Source: Argyresthia goedartella
Taxonomy: Eukaryota > Arthropoda > Insecta > Lepidoptera > Argyresthiidae
Assembly: GCA_949825045.1 (NCBI GenBank)
Contig: OX463822.1
Location: 31,188,703 to 31,252,702 of the forward strand
Reading direction: 5' to 3'
Length of the DNA: 64,000 nucleotides
Shown here in pieces: positions 21,726 to 32,546 of the stretch. Made by a program: the position numbers and the translations under genes. Every line of letters begins with the position of its first letter. The first letter of the stretch is position 1. Under the pieces are notes generated by a model that ran no database searches, had not been told where the DNA came from, and saw only the letters and a program-made list of their open reading frames with translations.

Positions 21726-21895
21726 GTATAAAAGGGGTAAATAGACTTAAGGTGATACGAAAAAATATATTTTAAAGGAATAAGTAAACGAAAGTGACAG
21801 CGCTAATTAAGTATAAAAGGGGTAAATAGACTTAAGGTGATACGAAAAAATATATTTTAAAGGAATAAGTAAACGAAAGTGACAGCGCTAATTAC
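21726..21895 (+). repeat. Perfect 85-bp tandem duplication
   Basis: Units 21726-21810 and 21811-21895 appear identical. Each includes the terminal repeat CTTAAGGTGATACGAAAAAA of the TTAA-flanked element that follows, so that element's left end is doubled. Confidence 0.95.
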
Positions 21896-22285
21896 TTCCA
21901 CATAAGAAAGAAAAGAGAGCGCAAACAACGCGCTCGACTCAAACTAAAATAACGTAACACCAAACCACATAGGTACAAATTGTTTAAAAATAAACCTCGC
22001 TATTTTGCCAAATTGATTTTCAAAGAGAGTTTACTAATACATAATATCCATATTTTAAAAGCAATTCCGCAATTAAATTGGTTGGGATTTCAGAATTACA
22101 GGAAAAAATAAAAAAAATTGGAGGTCTTTTCGCAACTAAATTCTATCGATAAAATTTCATTCTATCGCGTTTTCCTTCTATGAGAATCTTAATCAAATAC
22201 TTTAATAAACGTTAACCCAAAAATCTAATTTGTATAGTGGAGTAAATTGGTTAAAAAAAAACCCATTTTTTTTTCGTATAACCTT
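21835..22285. mobile_element. TTAA-flanked MITE
   Basis: The left end TTAAGGTGATACGAAAAAA and the right end TTTTTTTTCGTATAACCTTAA are inverted, both bounded by TTAA, the target of piggyBac-type transposases. It is about 450 bp and non-coding. The right half is related to 29953-30310 in inverse orientation. It abuts the polymerase fragment on its right. Confidence 0.7.
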
Positions 22286-22780
22286 AACTGAGCATGTAGT
22301 GACAAGCCCTTTATTCCGTCCAGCTTCACGTTTAACCTTTTCTCTGTGTCCTCCAATGTTTTACCGAAAATGCTATTATTTAATAACTTAATAAAGTCTT
22401 GTTCAAATTCCGACTCAGCTTTTTGCCGTAAATCGGTGTTCAAATCTATGTATTGTTTCAAATAAGGACTTTGATTAAATTTAATAGCCTTATGAATTTT
22501 TTTTCATTACTAAACCGTGTTTGATGCATGTTTTCAAATGAATGTAATGTATCATATAGTTGTACTTATCATATAAGTTCGGTATTAATTTACTAGTTTT
22601 CGAGCCTGGAGCGATGAATTTCTGGGGACAGAATGGTAAATCATTGTGTAGATCATGCAGACTTTCAGGATATTCTAAATCGACCTCGGAAATGTAGCCA
22701 ACATTTGAATCATCTTGTAAACAGAGAATGTCAGAAACTTGAAACATAGGATTTTCGATCAATTCGAAACCAGAGTGCGG
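22286..22780 (-). pseudogene. Protein-primed DNA polymerase B fragment, frameshifted
   Basis: Minus-strand frames 23035-22490 (from about 22780) and 22461-22286 together show blocks in the order known for family B polymerases of Polinton/Maverick and related virus-like elements: GYISEVDLEYPESLHDLHND, LIPNLYDKYNYMIHYIHLK, HGLVMKK, then LKQYIDLNT and ESEFEQDFIKLLNNSIFGKT. The two frames are separated by a single-base slip in an eight-T run (22497-22504). The exonuclease domain, the DxxSLYP block before this part, and the catalytic D-T-D region after it are missing. The piggyBac-type MITE cuts the downstream end. It is therefore an old integrated remnant. The parent could be a Polinton, an adintovirus-like element or another linear-DNA element; this piece cannot decide. 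Confidence 0.75.
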
Positions 22781-23045
22781 TAAATGCCCGTCGGTTGCCT
22801 CACTGTCGGCAAAGTGGTGACCCCTACAGTGAACATCGAGCAACCTTCGGTAAAAACCTTCGCTGCAATGAAGAAATAAGCTGGATTCGCGGTCAAGAAT
22901 GTTTCCGCAATGGAGCCTCAGGAGCCAAGAAGACTGCATCATCAAGTAGCCGAGATATCGGTGAAATATGTCCTGCCTTCGCTCGCCTATCCCAAGCCAA
23001 CGGAGCAGCAGTGGAAAATGGTGAAACTCCACCATGGAGGACTTT
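22781..23045. other. Unassigned sequence fused to the polymerase remnant
   Basis: It is open in two frames (plus 22795-23070 and minus to 23035) but I recognise no domain. The polymerase similarity stops at about 22780, so this is foreign sequence at a breakpoint. Confidence 0.4.
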
Positions 23046-23090
23046 GTTGAATGTATGTGCCTGTATATAAATGTTAGCGTTTATATAAAT
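23046..23090 (+). mobile_element. SINE-B tail fragment
   Basis: ATGTATGTGCCTGTATATAA ATGTTAGCG matches only the last part of SINE-B. Confidence 0.5.
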
Positions 23091-23607
23091 TAATTTGTAT
23101 GGAATTGTCAAAGTTAATCCGAGAACAGTGCTAACCCGCGTTCTGTCTTTTGGCCCTAAGGGGGCTGCATAGGCTGGTCCAGTAAAGTCTTGTACCTCAG
23201 CCACAGCTGCTGTACGATTCCGCAGCTTTTGTATGGCATTACAATTTTAAATGAGAACTGTGTATGTAGGTGCGCACGCGCCGAGGTTGCGAAGCCGAGC
23301 GGTGACCTCGGCTCGAGGAGTCTGTCGAACCCAGATGTGTAACTTGTGCCGTTAGCCTGTGGGATTGACCTCTCAATCTCAGACTAAAAATCATTTTTTT
23401 TATTGCCAATAGGCAAAAATAATGCACTTTTACAAATCAAACACTTGTATAAAAAATAAATCAAATATGGTCAACTAAACAAATGAGTCACTGACTAATT
23501 ATGGTTTGAGTCTGAAAAAGGAAATTTCCCTTTCAAGTGGTGATTTACGGCTGAATCTCGCACAGGAAAAGGAAACTACAATAACTCTACCAGTGCTTCG
23601 GAAATAC
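23091..23607. other. Unassigned spacer
   Basis: No gene or clear repeat was recognised. Confidence 0.4.
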
Positions 23608-23728
23608 GTCAGAGAAGATAGCAACCAAGAAACTCTGCTACTTTTTAAATTTTCGTCATTTTAATATTTCAACGTACAATATAAAAATAATCTAATCTAA
23701 TGACAATATTATAACATATCGTCTCCAA
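23608..23728 (+). repeat. Dispersed repeat shared with 41470-41600
   Basis: CAGAGAAGATAGCA, AAACTCT and TACAATATAAAAATAATCTA followed by AATATTATAACAT occur in the same order at both places. Family unknown. Confidence 0.7.
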
Positions 23729-23952
23729 GAGGACGTCGAGATATAGATCAATCCAGCGAGATTAAATGACCAGCCCGCTCATCGTTAACTTAAATCAGAG
23801 CACAATCATTAACCTATACATTATACACTAGCTGCAAGGTTTTAATTTTAACTAGGTTTCAAGGATCTGGGGTCGGGTCGTGTGTCTTCATTTTTCGTGA
23901 ACAAGATAGTTGACTGCGCTTCGTGCGATTTCAATAATGTAGATAGGAGGGC

Positions 23953-24064
23953 TTAACCACAAAAAATAAACTACTGTTCAACACTTGTTTAAAAACACAA
24001 ATGTATGGGATTTGACGTTTGTTTTGAGGTTAAACGCTGTTTAATATTTTTTGTGGTAACTCGG
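23953..24064. mobile_element. Short foldback element
   Basis: TTAACCACAAAAAATAAACT at the left is mirrored by TTTAATATTTTTTGTGGTAAC at the right, with TGTTTAAA-type inner arms. About 110 bp. Confidence 0.6.
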
Positions 24065-24279
24065 AAAGCCTTCATCGTTGGGTTATTTCACTGATTTCAA
24101 TGCGCCTGCGGTTTCGCGCGTCGTAGGTATTTCTGTAGACTAATTAAATGATTAGACAAGACAAAAGAAAGCAAAAGAACTCCGCAAATCAATAGTTTTA
24201 CATTTACGATATAGTTTTATTAATATTAAATCTCGTTTTTTTATATTTTTATCAATTTGCAAATTACAAACTGGTGAAA

Positions 24280-24500
24280 TTAAATAATCGACAAACATAA
24301 AACTTATTAAAACTAACATAATCACAGAACAACAATTAATAACCTATCAACCTTTTTTCACATAAAGCTTATACATAATTTAAATAAACTCTAAATTCAA
24401 AGATGACAAACATAAAATATAAAAAAAATACCATAATCACAGAAACATGACTTTTAATAACTACTAATCAGCCTTTTTTGACAGATACATAGGTAATCAC
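24280..24500 (+). repeat. Diverged two-copy tandem repeat
   Basis: GACAAACATAAAA...CATAATCACAGAA...CCTTTTTTCAC at 24291-24362 recurs as GACAAACATAAAA...CATAATCACAGAA...CCTTTTTTGAC at 24407-24481. Confidence 0.6.
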
Positions 24501-24906
24501 TAATCTGAATTAAAATTAAATCAATCAAAATGATTTATCTTTATCGTTTATCAGTAATTCGAGACAATATTGTCAGTCAATAAGCTTACTACCATTGCAA
24601 TATGACCATCCCGTTGAATAGCAGTCTGCGTCCGTTTTCTTCATGTATCCCTTTTTAATATTTTTTAACAAAATTCTAAATTCGAATTGGATGCGCGAAC
24701 CCCTGACGTCCGCCGCCATCTTGAATTCTCATAGAAAATCCCCAAACCAAATGATTTTTCAGTTTTTTGGCTTGCCCTGCGCGTTTTTTCATAATTTCTC
24801 TCCGTAAGAACTTCCCTAAGAGTTCAACAAATAGTTTAAAAAACGTACTAAATTGGTCGAGCTGTTTGCGAGCTGTTTGTGAGCTTACCAGCGCATTTTG
24901 GGATTA
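24501..24906. other. Unassigned spacer
   Basis: No gene was recognised. Confidence 0.4.
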
Positions 24907-25325
24907 ATTTTTACGGTTCTGTACCCAAAGGGTAAAAACGGGACCCTATTACTAAAACTGCGCTGTCCGTCTGTTTGTCTGTCTGTCCGTCTGTCACCAG
25001 GCTGTATCTCATGAACCGTGATAGTTAGACAAATGAAATTTTCACAGATGACGTATTTATGTTGTCATTTAACAACACATACTAAAAAACAGAATAAAAT
25101 AAATATTTAAGGGGGCTCCCATACAACAATTCTTACAATACCACATACAAAGTTATGAATGCACCTGGTTTATTACATGGAGTGTGAAAGAAGCCGCACC
25201 AATAATTTTGTAAACTACATTTTGGTATGTAAAATCCAAAATATTCACTCCACACCATCCCTACCATTGGATGGTGGTACGGAACCTTTCGTGCGCGAGT
25301 TCGACTCGCACTTGCCCCGTTTTTA
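24907..25325 (+). mobile_element. R element, full-length
   Basis: It has TTTACGGTTCTGTACCCAAA at the left, a GTCTGTCTGTCCGTC stretch, AACAGAATAAAATAAATATT near 25089-25108, and GGTGGTACGGAACCTTTCGTGCG with GCACTTGCCCCG at the right. Its interior supplies the uninterrupted sequence for the site where the mariner inserted at 43379-56682. Confidence 0.85.
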
Positions 25326-25332
25326 TTTATTT

Positions 25333-25754
25333 ACTAGCTGCCCGTGGCGCGGCTTCCCGTCATAAAACTATTCATTTTATCATTTTAGAGACGCCTTCAT
25401 AGGTTTCTGAAATCCATATCGACATTATCGGCCAGTTGTTGAGCATAATACGCATCAGACCTCAGATTAACGAAACCATTTGCTTCCAAACTTTATAAAC
25501 TATACAAAGAGGTTGAATATAGTAAATAAATTAATCAACGACGAAAGATTTTTTGTTGCTAGTTCTATGACTACTAACGCCATCTAGCGAAAGAGGCTGA
25601 ACTTTAAATACAAAATATTTTTCAATTTTTTGGCTGTTTCTTTGCGTTTTTCGAAAGTTGCCTGAAGAGTATTATACCAAATTGGAATTATACAAACCGA
25701 ACGGGTCATTTTAGAGATTTAGTAAGACTAACGTAAAGCGATTTAGTTTTATAA
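25333..25754. other. Unassigned repeat-like DNA
   Basis: It starts ACTAGCTGCCCGTGGCGCGG, an inverted relative of the terminus at 11617-11655, so it may be one end of the same element class. No ORF is recognised. Confidence 0.35.
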
Positions 25755-25885
25755 GTACATATAGATGTACCTCTATATACCTGCCTACTTACAGGCACAT
25801 AAATTGCTTATGGCTTCACACTAGGACACACTGTGTCGTCAAGTGTCATGGGAACCATAAACATATACTTCCAAGACGCCATTAA
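25755..25885 (-). mobile_element. Degraded SINE-B (minus)
   Basis: TACAGGCACATAAATTGCTT, TTCACACTAGGACACACTGT and a short CCAAGACG remain. Confidence 0.6.
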
Positions 25886-26144
25886 TTGCTTCTTCATCCC
25901 CGACCAGCAGCCGTAGCAAGCCGACCCCGCGGGGGGTGTTGACGCGGGAAAGTGAGGACAGAGCTATGCGCTATGTAAAGCTCTGTCTCTTACCTTTCGC
26001 CACAGCCTCCCCCGCGCGCTGGGGACATGCTACGGGTGCAGCGCAGTTCGTGACAAATTGACGCTTTGTGTAGGTATGTGAAAACTGACGCAATTTTCCG
26101 TCGATTTGAGTTTATGCAGGGTTGAACAATAAAAAGGGTTCCGT

Positions 26145-26290
26145 ACCATGGAACTAGACAACTTAAGAAAAAAAAAAAGAATAAAACAAATACAAAAAAA
26201 GATTGACCCGAACCAGGTTTCGAACCTAGGACCACCCTTACAATACAGGTAGCGGATCCCACATCAAAACAATTGGGCCACCGAAACGAT
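26145..26290 (-). mobile_element. tRNA-like SINE head of a fourth type
   Basis: On the minus strand, GTGGCCCAATTG is followed 56 bases on by the B-box-like CTAGGTTCGAAACCTGG, and then a T-rich stretch (26164-26180 on plus is A-rich). It is a pol III-type head unrelated to SINE-A, B or C. Confidence 0.5.
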
Positions 26291-26479
26291 TTAATTGTGA
26301 CGCGAAATTATCGATTATGTTTAACTTCTCAAAAACCGAGGGTTGTTGGGACGGGTCGCGATTTTGGTTGAACCTTATGCGCCGTGGTAATAAAATTTAT
26401 AACCTATAACGGAAAAGTGGCGTGACGATGATTTTGTAATTGGCATAGGCAGGGATATTGAAACATCTTGTGTGGGGAT

Positions 26480-26830
26480 CCCCATTAATCTCGTTGACCG
26501 AGCGAGCGAAGCGTCCAGTTTCGAGTTTGGCCAAAAATGCATTTGTCCTCTGTCAGTCTGTCTGTCTGTCTGACCTGTTCTCGCCTACAGTTCGCATTTC
26601 TCAACCGATTCTCGTGAAATTTTGTCAGCAGGTTCGATAATTATATGTATAGAATCTTTTTGTCGAGTCAGTTTTTAGTTACTTTTTTTTAAATGGCAGA
26701 CTTATGGCGTTACAAAGTTATAGGTGCGGCTACTTTCATACTCCATGTATGTACCTAGGTGTATTCATAACTTTGTATGCGATATTGAAAGAAAATGCAG
26801 TCGGGTTATTTTATTTATAATAATTCCAGG
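26480..26830 (+). repeat. R-related element, second subfamily
   Basis: It begins TTGACCGAGCGAGCGAAGCG, then AAAAATGCATTTGTC and a CTGTCTGTCTGTC stretch, then TTACAAAGTTATAGGTGCGG and ACTTTCATACTCCATGTATG. The latter blocks are shared with the R element in reverse. It recurs interrupted at 35505-35935. Confidence 0.6.
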
Positions 26831-27187
26831 GGAGTTGGCTGAAGCAAACGTATTCGTTTAAGAGGCTTTTAGTTTTTAATTTTATTTCGGAAAATTTATA
26901 CCTAATCAGACTACGCAGTTCTCTCCGCCTCCACGAGACGAACCCGTAGACACCAGATTTGACCTCCTAGGACAAAGAAAACGCGCGTAATCGCCAAAAC
27001 TTCAACCCCTATTTTGCTCAAAAATCTGCATAGTAATTAGAAAATTCAAGCACTTCAGGTGCTTGAATTCAATTTAAAATTGGACTTTCTTCGTTAAATT
27101 GTTGCGCAAAATAAACTTGTATCGCATTATAATAAAACCTTTTGTTCGTCAGTCGTAAAGCTATATGTTTAAGTATGAATGTGTCAC
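26831..27187. other. Unassigned spacer
   Basis: No gene was recognised. Confidence 0.4.
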
Positions 27188-27523
27188 CGTAAGATAGTCA
27201 AAACCGTTATCGACAGATAATAAACTGTAGCGCACTGCTTACTATATGACGCGTTAGTTGATCAACTAACGGTTGAAACCGTTAAATAGTAAACTGGTTT
27301 AAACTTGAATTGCAAACGAAATACCAGGGCAAACACTGCGGTAACTTAGGTGAAGACTAGAGGGGCCGAGCGCAGCGAAGCCCCCGAATAGTCTTCGTGT
27401 TAGGTTGACATGTAAGAACAAAAGAAACGAAATTCTAAACCCTGTCGGTCTGGTTTACTATCTGTTGATAGTTGATCAACTACCGCGTTAGTTAATCAAC
27501 TAACGGTTTTGACTACATATCTT
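27188..27523. mobile_element. MITE interrupted by a Q repeat
   Basis: GATAGTCAAAACCGTTA at 27194 and TAACGGTTTTGACTACATATC near 27500 are inverted ends. GTTAGTTGATCAACTAACGG forms inner arms. A Q repeat with GCGCAGCGAAGCCCCCG sits at 27323-27430, so it is either internal or a later insertion. Confidence 0.6.
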
Positions 27524-27584
27524 CCGGTGGCATATGCATGTCGAAGGGCTCGCGAGGTCTACTGTTCTCATAGAACCACTAGTC

Positions 27585-27756
27585 TAGTTATTTGTTGCTG
27601 TGGTGGCACCAGAAATACACATTTTGTTCAATTCTGTACGTATCACGGTTCATCAGATAGAGCCCGGTGATAGGCAGACAGACAGACATACAGACAGAAG
27701 GACAGCGGAGGCTTTAATAGGTTCCCGTTGGGCACCCTTCGGGTATGGAATCCTAA
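27585..27756 (-). mobile_element. R element fragment (minus)
   Basis: TTTGTTGCTGTGGTGGCACC, CAGACAGACAGACATACAGA, GGGCACCCTTCGGGTATGGAATCC; a right-hand fragment only. Confidence 0.65.
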
Positions 27757-28082
27757 ATAACCATTCGTCACATCACGCTCTCGTGAGGGAAGGTCGATGC
27801 ACCGCATGCGAGACGCTAGCAGACTTGCGTCCGCAACGATCGGCGCAGGCGCATCGGAGACTTGTCAAATGGAAAAATAAATACCGAAAGTGGTGTTGCC
27901 GCGGTGTCGGGGAACTACGTAGCAAAAGTGCGTACGAGTTCTTAACAACTGGCACTGATACAATTTCCATGACAGTGGACCGATGTTGAGGAAGCATGAG
28001 ATGATGCCAGGATTGTATCAAGCGGAGGTCTTTAGTCTCTGCCAACCCCTCTTCCGGGAAAGAGGCGTCAGCACATATATGT
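27757..28082. other. Unassigned GC-richer stretch
   Basis: The plus strand is open for 129 codons (27600-27989) and the minus for 111 codons. Neither shows a known domain and the plus frame starts inside an R element. Confidence 0.4.
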
Positions 28083-28500
28083 CGCAGTTGGTTGGTTAAA
28101 TCAGACACTTAACTAAAACCCTAGACCGTTAATTAAAGACCGACGTTTAACCAAGTCACTAGCATTGTGATTTAAATAAAACATCGTCGAAAACGTTTAA
28201 CAATCTGTCTTACCGAAAGCGGGCGTGTTGGAAAACAAGATGGCGTCACGAAAACAGACGATTTGCACAGCTTATATCAGGGCAAAACATTGCGATAGCT
28301 TAGGTGAAGGGTAAATGGGGTCAGCGAAGCGAAGCCCCCTTTATCCTTCGTGTTAGGTTGAACATGTAAGAACAACAAAAAATACTTAAAACATAAACTC
28401 AAGTACACATAAAATATTTTAAACATAAAAAGTGTTTTTGTTGATCCTTTTTTGCTGCGCAAATCAGTATTTATTGATTTGCGATAAAATACTAGCCATT
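28083..28500 (+). mobile_element. D element with Q repeat, right arm missing
   Basis: GTCGCAGTTGGTTGGTTAAA, CGTTTAACCAAGTCACTAGC, AACAAGATGGCG, GATTTGCACAG and a full Q repeat ending AAAATACTAGCC follow in the same order as at 19239-19560. The right inverted arm was not found. Confidence 0.7.
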
Positions 28501-28549
28501 TTCTCTAATATTTGTATTTTTATATATTTCGCTAGGTTAAGTTGTATAC

Positions 28550-28760
28550 AGGTATAAATGTTATCTTACTACATACAGGCACATACATTGCTTCTGGCCT
28601 CACACTAGGTTACCCTGTGTCGAACGGAACCAGAAACAGCGACGTCACACACATATAAACATCCAAGACCGTGTTTTTTTCTTTAATCCGAGCCGGGGAT
28701 CGAACCCGGTACCTCTCGCGTGGAAGGCAAGAGCCACAACCGCTGCGCTACAGAGGTCTT
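28550..28760 (-). mobile_element. SINE-B (minus)
   Basis: Head with CCGGGGATCGAACCCGGTAC and GCTGCGCTACAGAGGT, CATCCAAGACC, core TCACACTAGGTTACCCTGTG, and tail toward 28550. Confidence 0.85.
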
Positions 28761-28817
28761 CGATCGAATCAATTACATCATTTACAGGGCTATTGAGCGT
28801 ACATCTGCCGCAGCTAT

Positions 28818-29100
28818 ATCGTAGAATTTGATCATTTTATGAAATGGCCAACCATTTCATGATATAGTCAATTATTTCATGAAAGGGCCGAATTTCACGA
28901 AAACATGTTTTTTTAAAACATTTGTTTTCAGTACTACGTGGTGTTCTTTGTGTCATACATGTCGAACTAACACGAAGACTTCGGGGCTTCGCTGCGCTGA
29001 CCCCCTCAGTGTTTTGCCCTAAAATATTTCTTCCTATAATGAAAGTTCTAATTCAACCATGGTTGGCTATTTCATGCATGATATAGTCAGTTCTACGGTA
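28818..29100. mobile_element. MITE with Q repeat inside
   Basis: ATTTCATGATATAGTCAATT near the left and CATGATATAGTCAGTTCTACGG at the right are inverted, with GAAATGGCCAACC pairing GGTTGGCTATTTC. A Q repeat (28920-29022, minus) interrupts the interior. Confidence 0.6.
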
Positions 29101-29374
29101 TGGTTTCGACATATCTACTAGTCCACAGTGACAAATAACGTCGACTTATCCTAAGTGGCTGCGCGCGCATGATATCTCCTGAGCATTAAATTAGGCGTTG
29201 ACGGATTAATGCGATTACGTAAATCGCTAATGTGGTGAACTCATCACATGTCCCTCAGGAAGATGTGGTAATTTAATAGACAGGCATAAACTTTTATATG
29301 ATAGTTTTTTGACGCGTTCTGTGATGGGTCTGTCCGCTTGTTTCAGTTTCAGGTTCCGTGGATAGATATCACAT

Positions 29375-29572
29375 AAAAATAAACATTTACATACAGGCAC
29401 ATACATTCATTCTAGCCCCACACTATGATATCCTGTGTCGTGGTAACCAAAAACAACGTAAATAAACATTCAAGACCTAGGGTTTCTTTTTCATTATCCC
29501 CGCTGGGTATCGAACCCGGTAACTCTCGAATGATAGGCGGAGCCGCAACCACAGCGCCACAGAGGACGTCAA
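29375..29572 (-). mobile_element. SINE-B (minus)
   Basis: GGGTATCGAACCCGGTAACT with the CAGCGCCACAGAGG head, CAAGACCTAGGG, core CCCCACACTATGATATCCTG. Confidence 0.8.
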
Positions 29573-29609
29573 GTCACGCCTTTCCCATATGAAGTGGCAG
29601 GTGCATAGT

Positions 29610-29680
29610 TGCACCTACGTTTAGCTAGTTATTCAACACTCCACTTTGCGTCATAGGGGGCTAGCCCATCGTAGCAGGAG
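29610..29680 (-). mobile_element. SINE-C fragment (minus)
   Basis: TATTCAACACTCCACTTTGC and GGGGGCTAGCCCATCG match the 3' body of SINE-C. Confidence 0.5.
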
Positions 29681-29952
29681 GCGGTTGCTTCAAGGCGTAA
29701 CTTAGGCTTATAGTTCCGTAACTCGGAGCCTGTCAGCCGAGGTCTATGGGACATATTGGGTACAGAAGTACCACAATTTAGTTTCCAAATTCATAGAAAT
29801 ACGACTGCGAATCAGGCACATATGTTTTAATGAGGTGTTTTGGTCTGGACAGGACTAGGGGTTGTGTCAACCGCCTTCTGTGACAAGGGTGGGACTGGAC
29901 ATTCCATTTTCGAATGGATTTCGTGTAGTCTTTAGAACCAAAATCGTTGTTA

Positions 29953-30310
29953 AGGTGATACGAAAAAAAAATGGCTAATTTTTCGAATCCATTTACTCCA
30001 CCATGACGTCATCTACAAATTCGATTTTTGGGTTAACGTTTACTGAGTAATTGATTAAGATTCTCACTAAAGGAAAACGCGATTGGATGAAATTTTCTCT
30101 TTAGAATTTAATTACGAAAACACCTCTAAATTGTTTTATGTTTTCCTGTAATTCTGAAATCCTAACTAATTTCATTGTGGAACTGCGTTCAAATGTAGAT
30201 ATTATATATTCGTAAACTCTCCTTAAAAAACTTTTCAACAAAATAGCGCAGTTTATTTTAAAACAATTTTTCTGTAGTTTAGCGCTACGTTATGATATTT
30301 TTTTCCCAAT
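29953..30310 (+). mobile_element. TTAA-type MITE, second copy
   Basis: GTTAAGGTGATACGAAAAAA at the start, then TTTACTCCACCATGACGTCA, GGGTTAACGTTTACTGAGTA, GTAATTCTGAAATCCTAACT. This is the inverse-orientation relative of 21960-22285. Its far terminus was not identified. Confidence 0.65.
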
Positions 30311-30734
30311 TCCGTCCCTCTCACACTGCGGGTCTTTCCGCCTGGAGTAACGGGGACCTTTGCACGGACGAGGTAACGCCTTAACACACTCTGAGATCTG
30401 AATTCGGGTGAAATGAAAACCAATTTTCACGGTTACACGCCCAAATGAAAGAGGCTAGGTAACAAAACAGCCTTCAAAGTTTATGGCGTGTCGTTCTATT
30501 GTATAGGGTGTTGCAAATTACGAGAGCGCCTGAGTCTTGGTAACTTTTGTATTGTACAGGCTCGACCGTAAAGTTTTCTCAAAGCAGTACGACCGTAATG
30601 CTTATGCGTCATAAGTAAGATACGAAATCGCGACTATGCATCGCTATTACTCTGTAGAATAGAAAAGTCTCTCCAACTAATGGATGGACCTACGCGCGTG
30701 AGAGATCCATCTAATAAATTAATGTACCAAGTTA
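30311..30734. other. Unassigned spacer
   Basis: No gene was recognised. Confidence 0.4.
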
Positions 30735-30825
30735 GAGCTGTTTCACACGAGCAGAATGCGCGTCGGCAACCTGAAATGGTGTCGGCAGCAGTGGCATGTT
30801 GCTCGTGTAAAGCTAGCTTCCCATG
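30735..30825. mobile_element. Short foldback element
   Basis: AGAGCTGTTTCACACGAGCA and its near inverse TGCTCGTGTAAAGCTAGC bracket about 50 bp. It shares its right end with the next element. Confidence 0.5.
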
Positions 30826-31118
30826 CGTGATTCTGCGGAATATCGCGCAGGGCCGACGACTACGGACATCCACGCACCGCACACGAGGCTCTTCCGACGG
30901 TGCGTTTCAGTCTGTGTGGGTCTTGACATTCGAAGCCATCTTGTTCAGCGCTCAGCACGAGCTCGCACCGCGCCTTTGAAGTTACCGACTCGCCGCGGAT
31001 CGGACGCACCGCGACGGACTTGTCTGCGCTACCACGGACGATGCTCTTCCCATGGTGCGTCGGTGCGGGCTGGTCCGCGTCCGTCCGCATTATCACGCAC
31101 CGTGGGAAGCCAGCTTAA
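30816..31118. mobile_element. GC-rich MITE, hAT-like style
   Basis: AAAGCTAGCTTCCCATGCGTG at the left and CACGCACCGTGGGAAGCCAGC at the right are imperfect inverted ends. The interior has several CGCACCG/CGGTGCG motifs in both orientations (near 30873, 30896, 31004, 31052). No ORF holds up. Confidence 0.65.
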
Positions 31119-31501
31119 GATATTTCTTTAGAAGTTTATCGCGCGCGCTCGTGATAATTAAAAACAGCAGCTAATTTTTCAAGACTTATTTCTCTGGTAT
31201 GAAACAAAGTTACCAAGGACTAGCGACAACCTTGGTGCCTCCGTCCAACAAGTTCCATAGGGAGCCCGAATCGATGTGGCTGTCTGTTCGGCCCTGCCTT
31301 ATGGAAGCTACTAAATTATTCCAGTTCTTTCCACCTTGTGTCTACGGCCTGCCGGTATATAGGATATGACTCTAAATGTAGCCGATGGTTATGTCTATTT
31401 GTGGTATTTACTATGTAAAGAATATCTAATATTTTGGTAGGTGAATGAAAAGCCTCTGAGTGACGGAAAGACAATGTAATGGCCACTTATGGACGCTTAT
31501 G
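31119..31501. other. Unassigned spacer
   Basis: No gene was recognised. Confidence 0.4.
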
Positions 31502-31739
31502 GACGACCCGAATGGCCGAGTCGGCAGTGACTCTGCCTATGGAGCCAAGGGTCCCGGGTTCGAGTCCCGGTGGGGGCAAATATTTGTTTGATAACGGACG
31601 TTTGTATCCTAGTCATGGTTGTTTATCTATATAAGTATGTGTATCGTTGTCTTGTACCCAAGATATAGGGAATCCTAGTTTGGGGCTAGATCAATGTGTG
31701 TAAATTGTGTCCAAGGTATTATTATTATTATTATTATTA
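31502..31739 (+). mobile_element. SINE-A copy
   Basis: GACGACCCGAATGGCCGAGT, GGGTTCGAGTCCCGGTGGGG, core AATCCTAGTTTGGGGCTAGA, and an (ATT)n tail of about seven units. Confidence 0.9.
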
Positions 31740-31769
31740 CTTAAGTCTAAATTCGTCCCGAAAGTAACA

Positions 31770-32297
31770 GCAGAGATAATACACTAATACAGTATAGAGT
31801 TTGCTTTCTGTTAACGCAGTAATTCTGTGTTATCAATGTATGAGGATTGGGAATAGACTCGCGAAGGTTAGCAATTCTTTCAAGGGTCAATGCATTCTCT
31901 ACTACAACAAGATACCTCTGGAGATCTTGAAATTGCCTTTTGAGCAATTTAAAAACCATGTTTAAGCAACTTTGTCGAAAAAGGGATATTACAATGTTCA
32001 AGATTACTTAAATGACGGGACTGTATGGGATTAATCTGGCTCAACACCTTGCTGTTAATAATTTTGTAATTATTTATTCCTGCTTATTAATTATGATACT
32101 GATATTATAATATTTGTGTTAGTTAAGCAAAAACAATTTTTAAAAGAGATCTAAAAATCAATCTGTGGGAGTTTCTACGCCCTTGTCCTCCCACAGTGGT
32201 CCAATGTAGAGAAGTGGCAAAAAATGACGATTGCTAAGTATATGGAAGTATCAACAGTAATAAAGACATTTGGAATTTGAATTTGAATTTGGAATGA
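31770..32297 (+). mobile_element. LINE 3' fragment, family also at 57012
   Basis: The coding remnant reads RLAKVSNSFKGQCILYYNKI, then PLEILKLPFEQFKNHV, a stop, and ATLSKKGYYNVQDYLNDG. This is the same C-terminus as at 57264-57539. The 3' UTR ends AATAAAGACATTTGGAATTT with a TTTGAA tail (32273-32297). It is 5'-truncated and inactive. Confidence 0.8.
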
Positions 32298-32546
32298 AAA
32301 AAAAAGGGTTTTGAAATATGTGTCACATGATACCTTTGGGTGTGCTGTTAAAATCGTACAACTCCTCCCCTCCCCCTCCCCCTCCACCTGACGCTTCACC
32401 CTACTGTAAAATGTGTCCCCGTTAAAGGCTTTTTCTCTTTTCACATTTTTGAGAAAACTGTGACAGATGCGATAAAATGGGTTTTCTTTAAGCTTGTAAT
32501 ATGAATTTTCTGGTGCAATAAATGTATGTGTAATGTATAAATGTTT

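Noticed and set aside
22490..23035. One intact 181-codon gene
   Set aside because: Only the part below about 22780 matches the polymerase; the first third is unrelated fused sequence and the end is a frameshift.
27600..28108. Overlapping 129- and 111-codon ORFs as a gene
   Set aside because: The plus frame starts inside an R element and neither frame has a recognisable motif.
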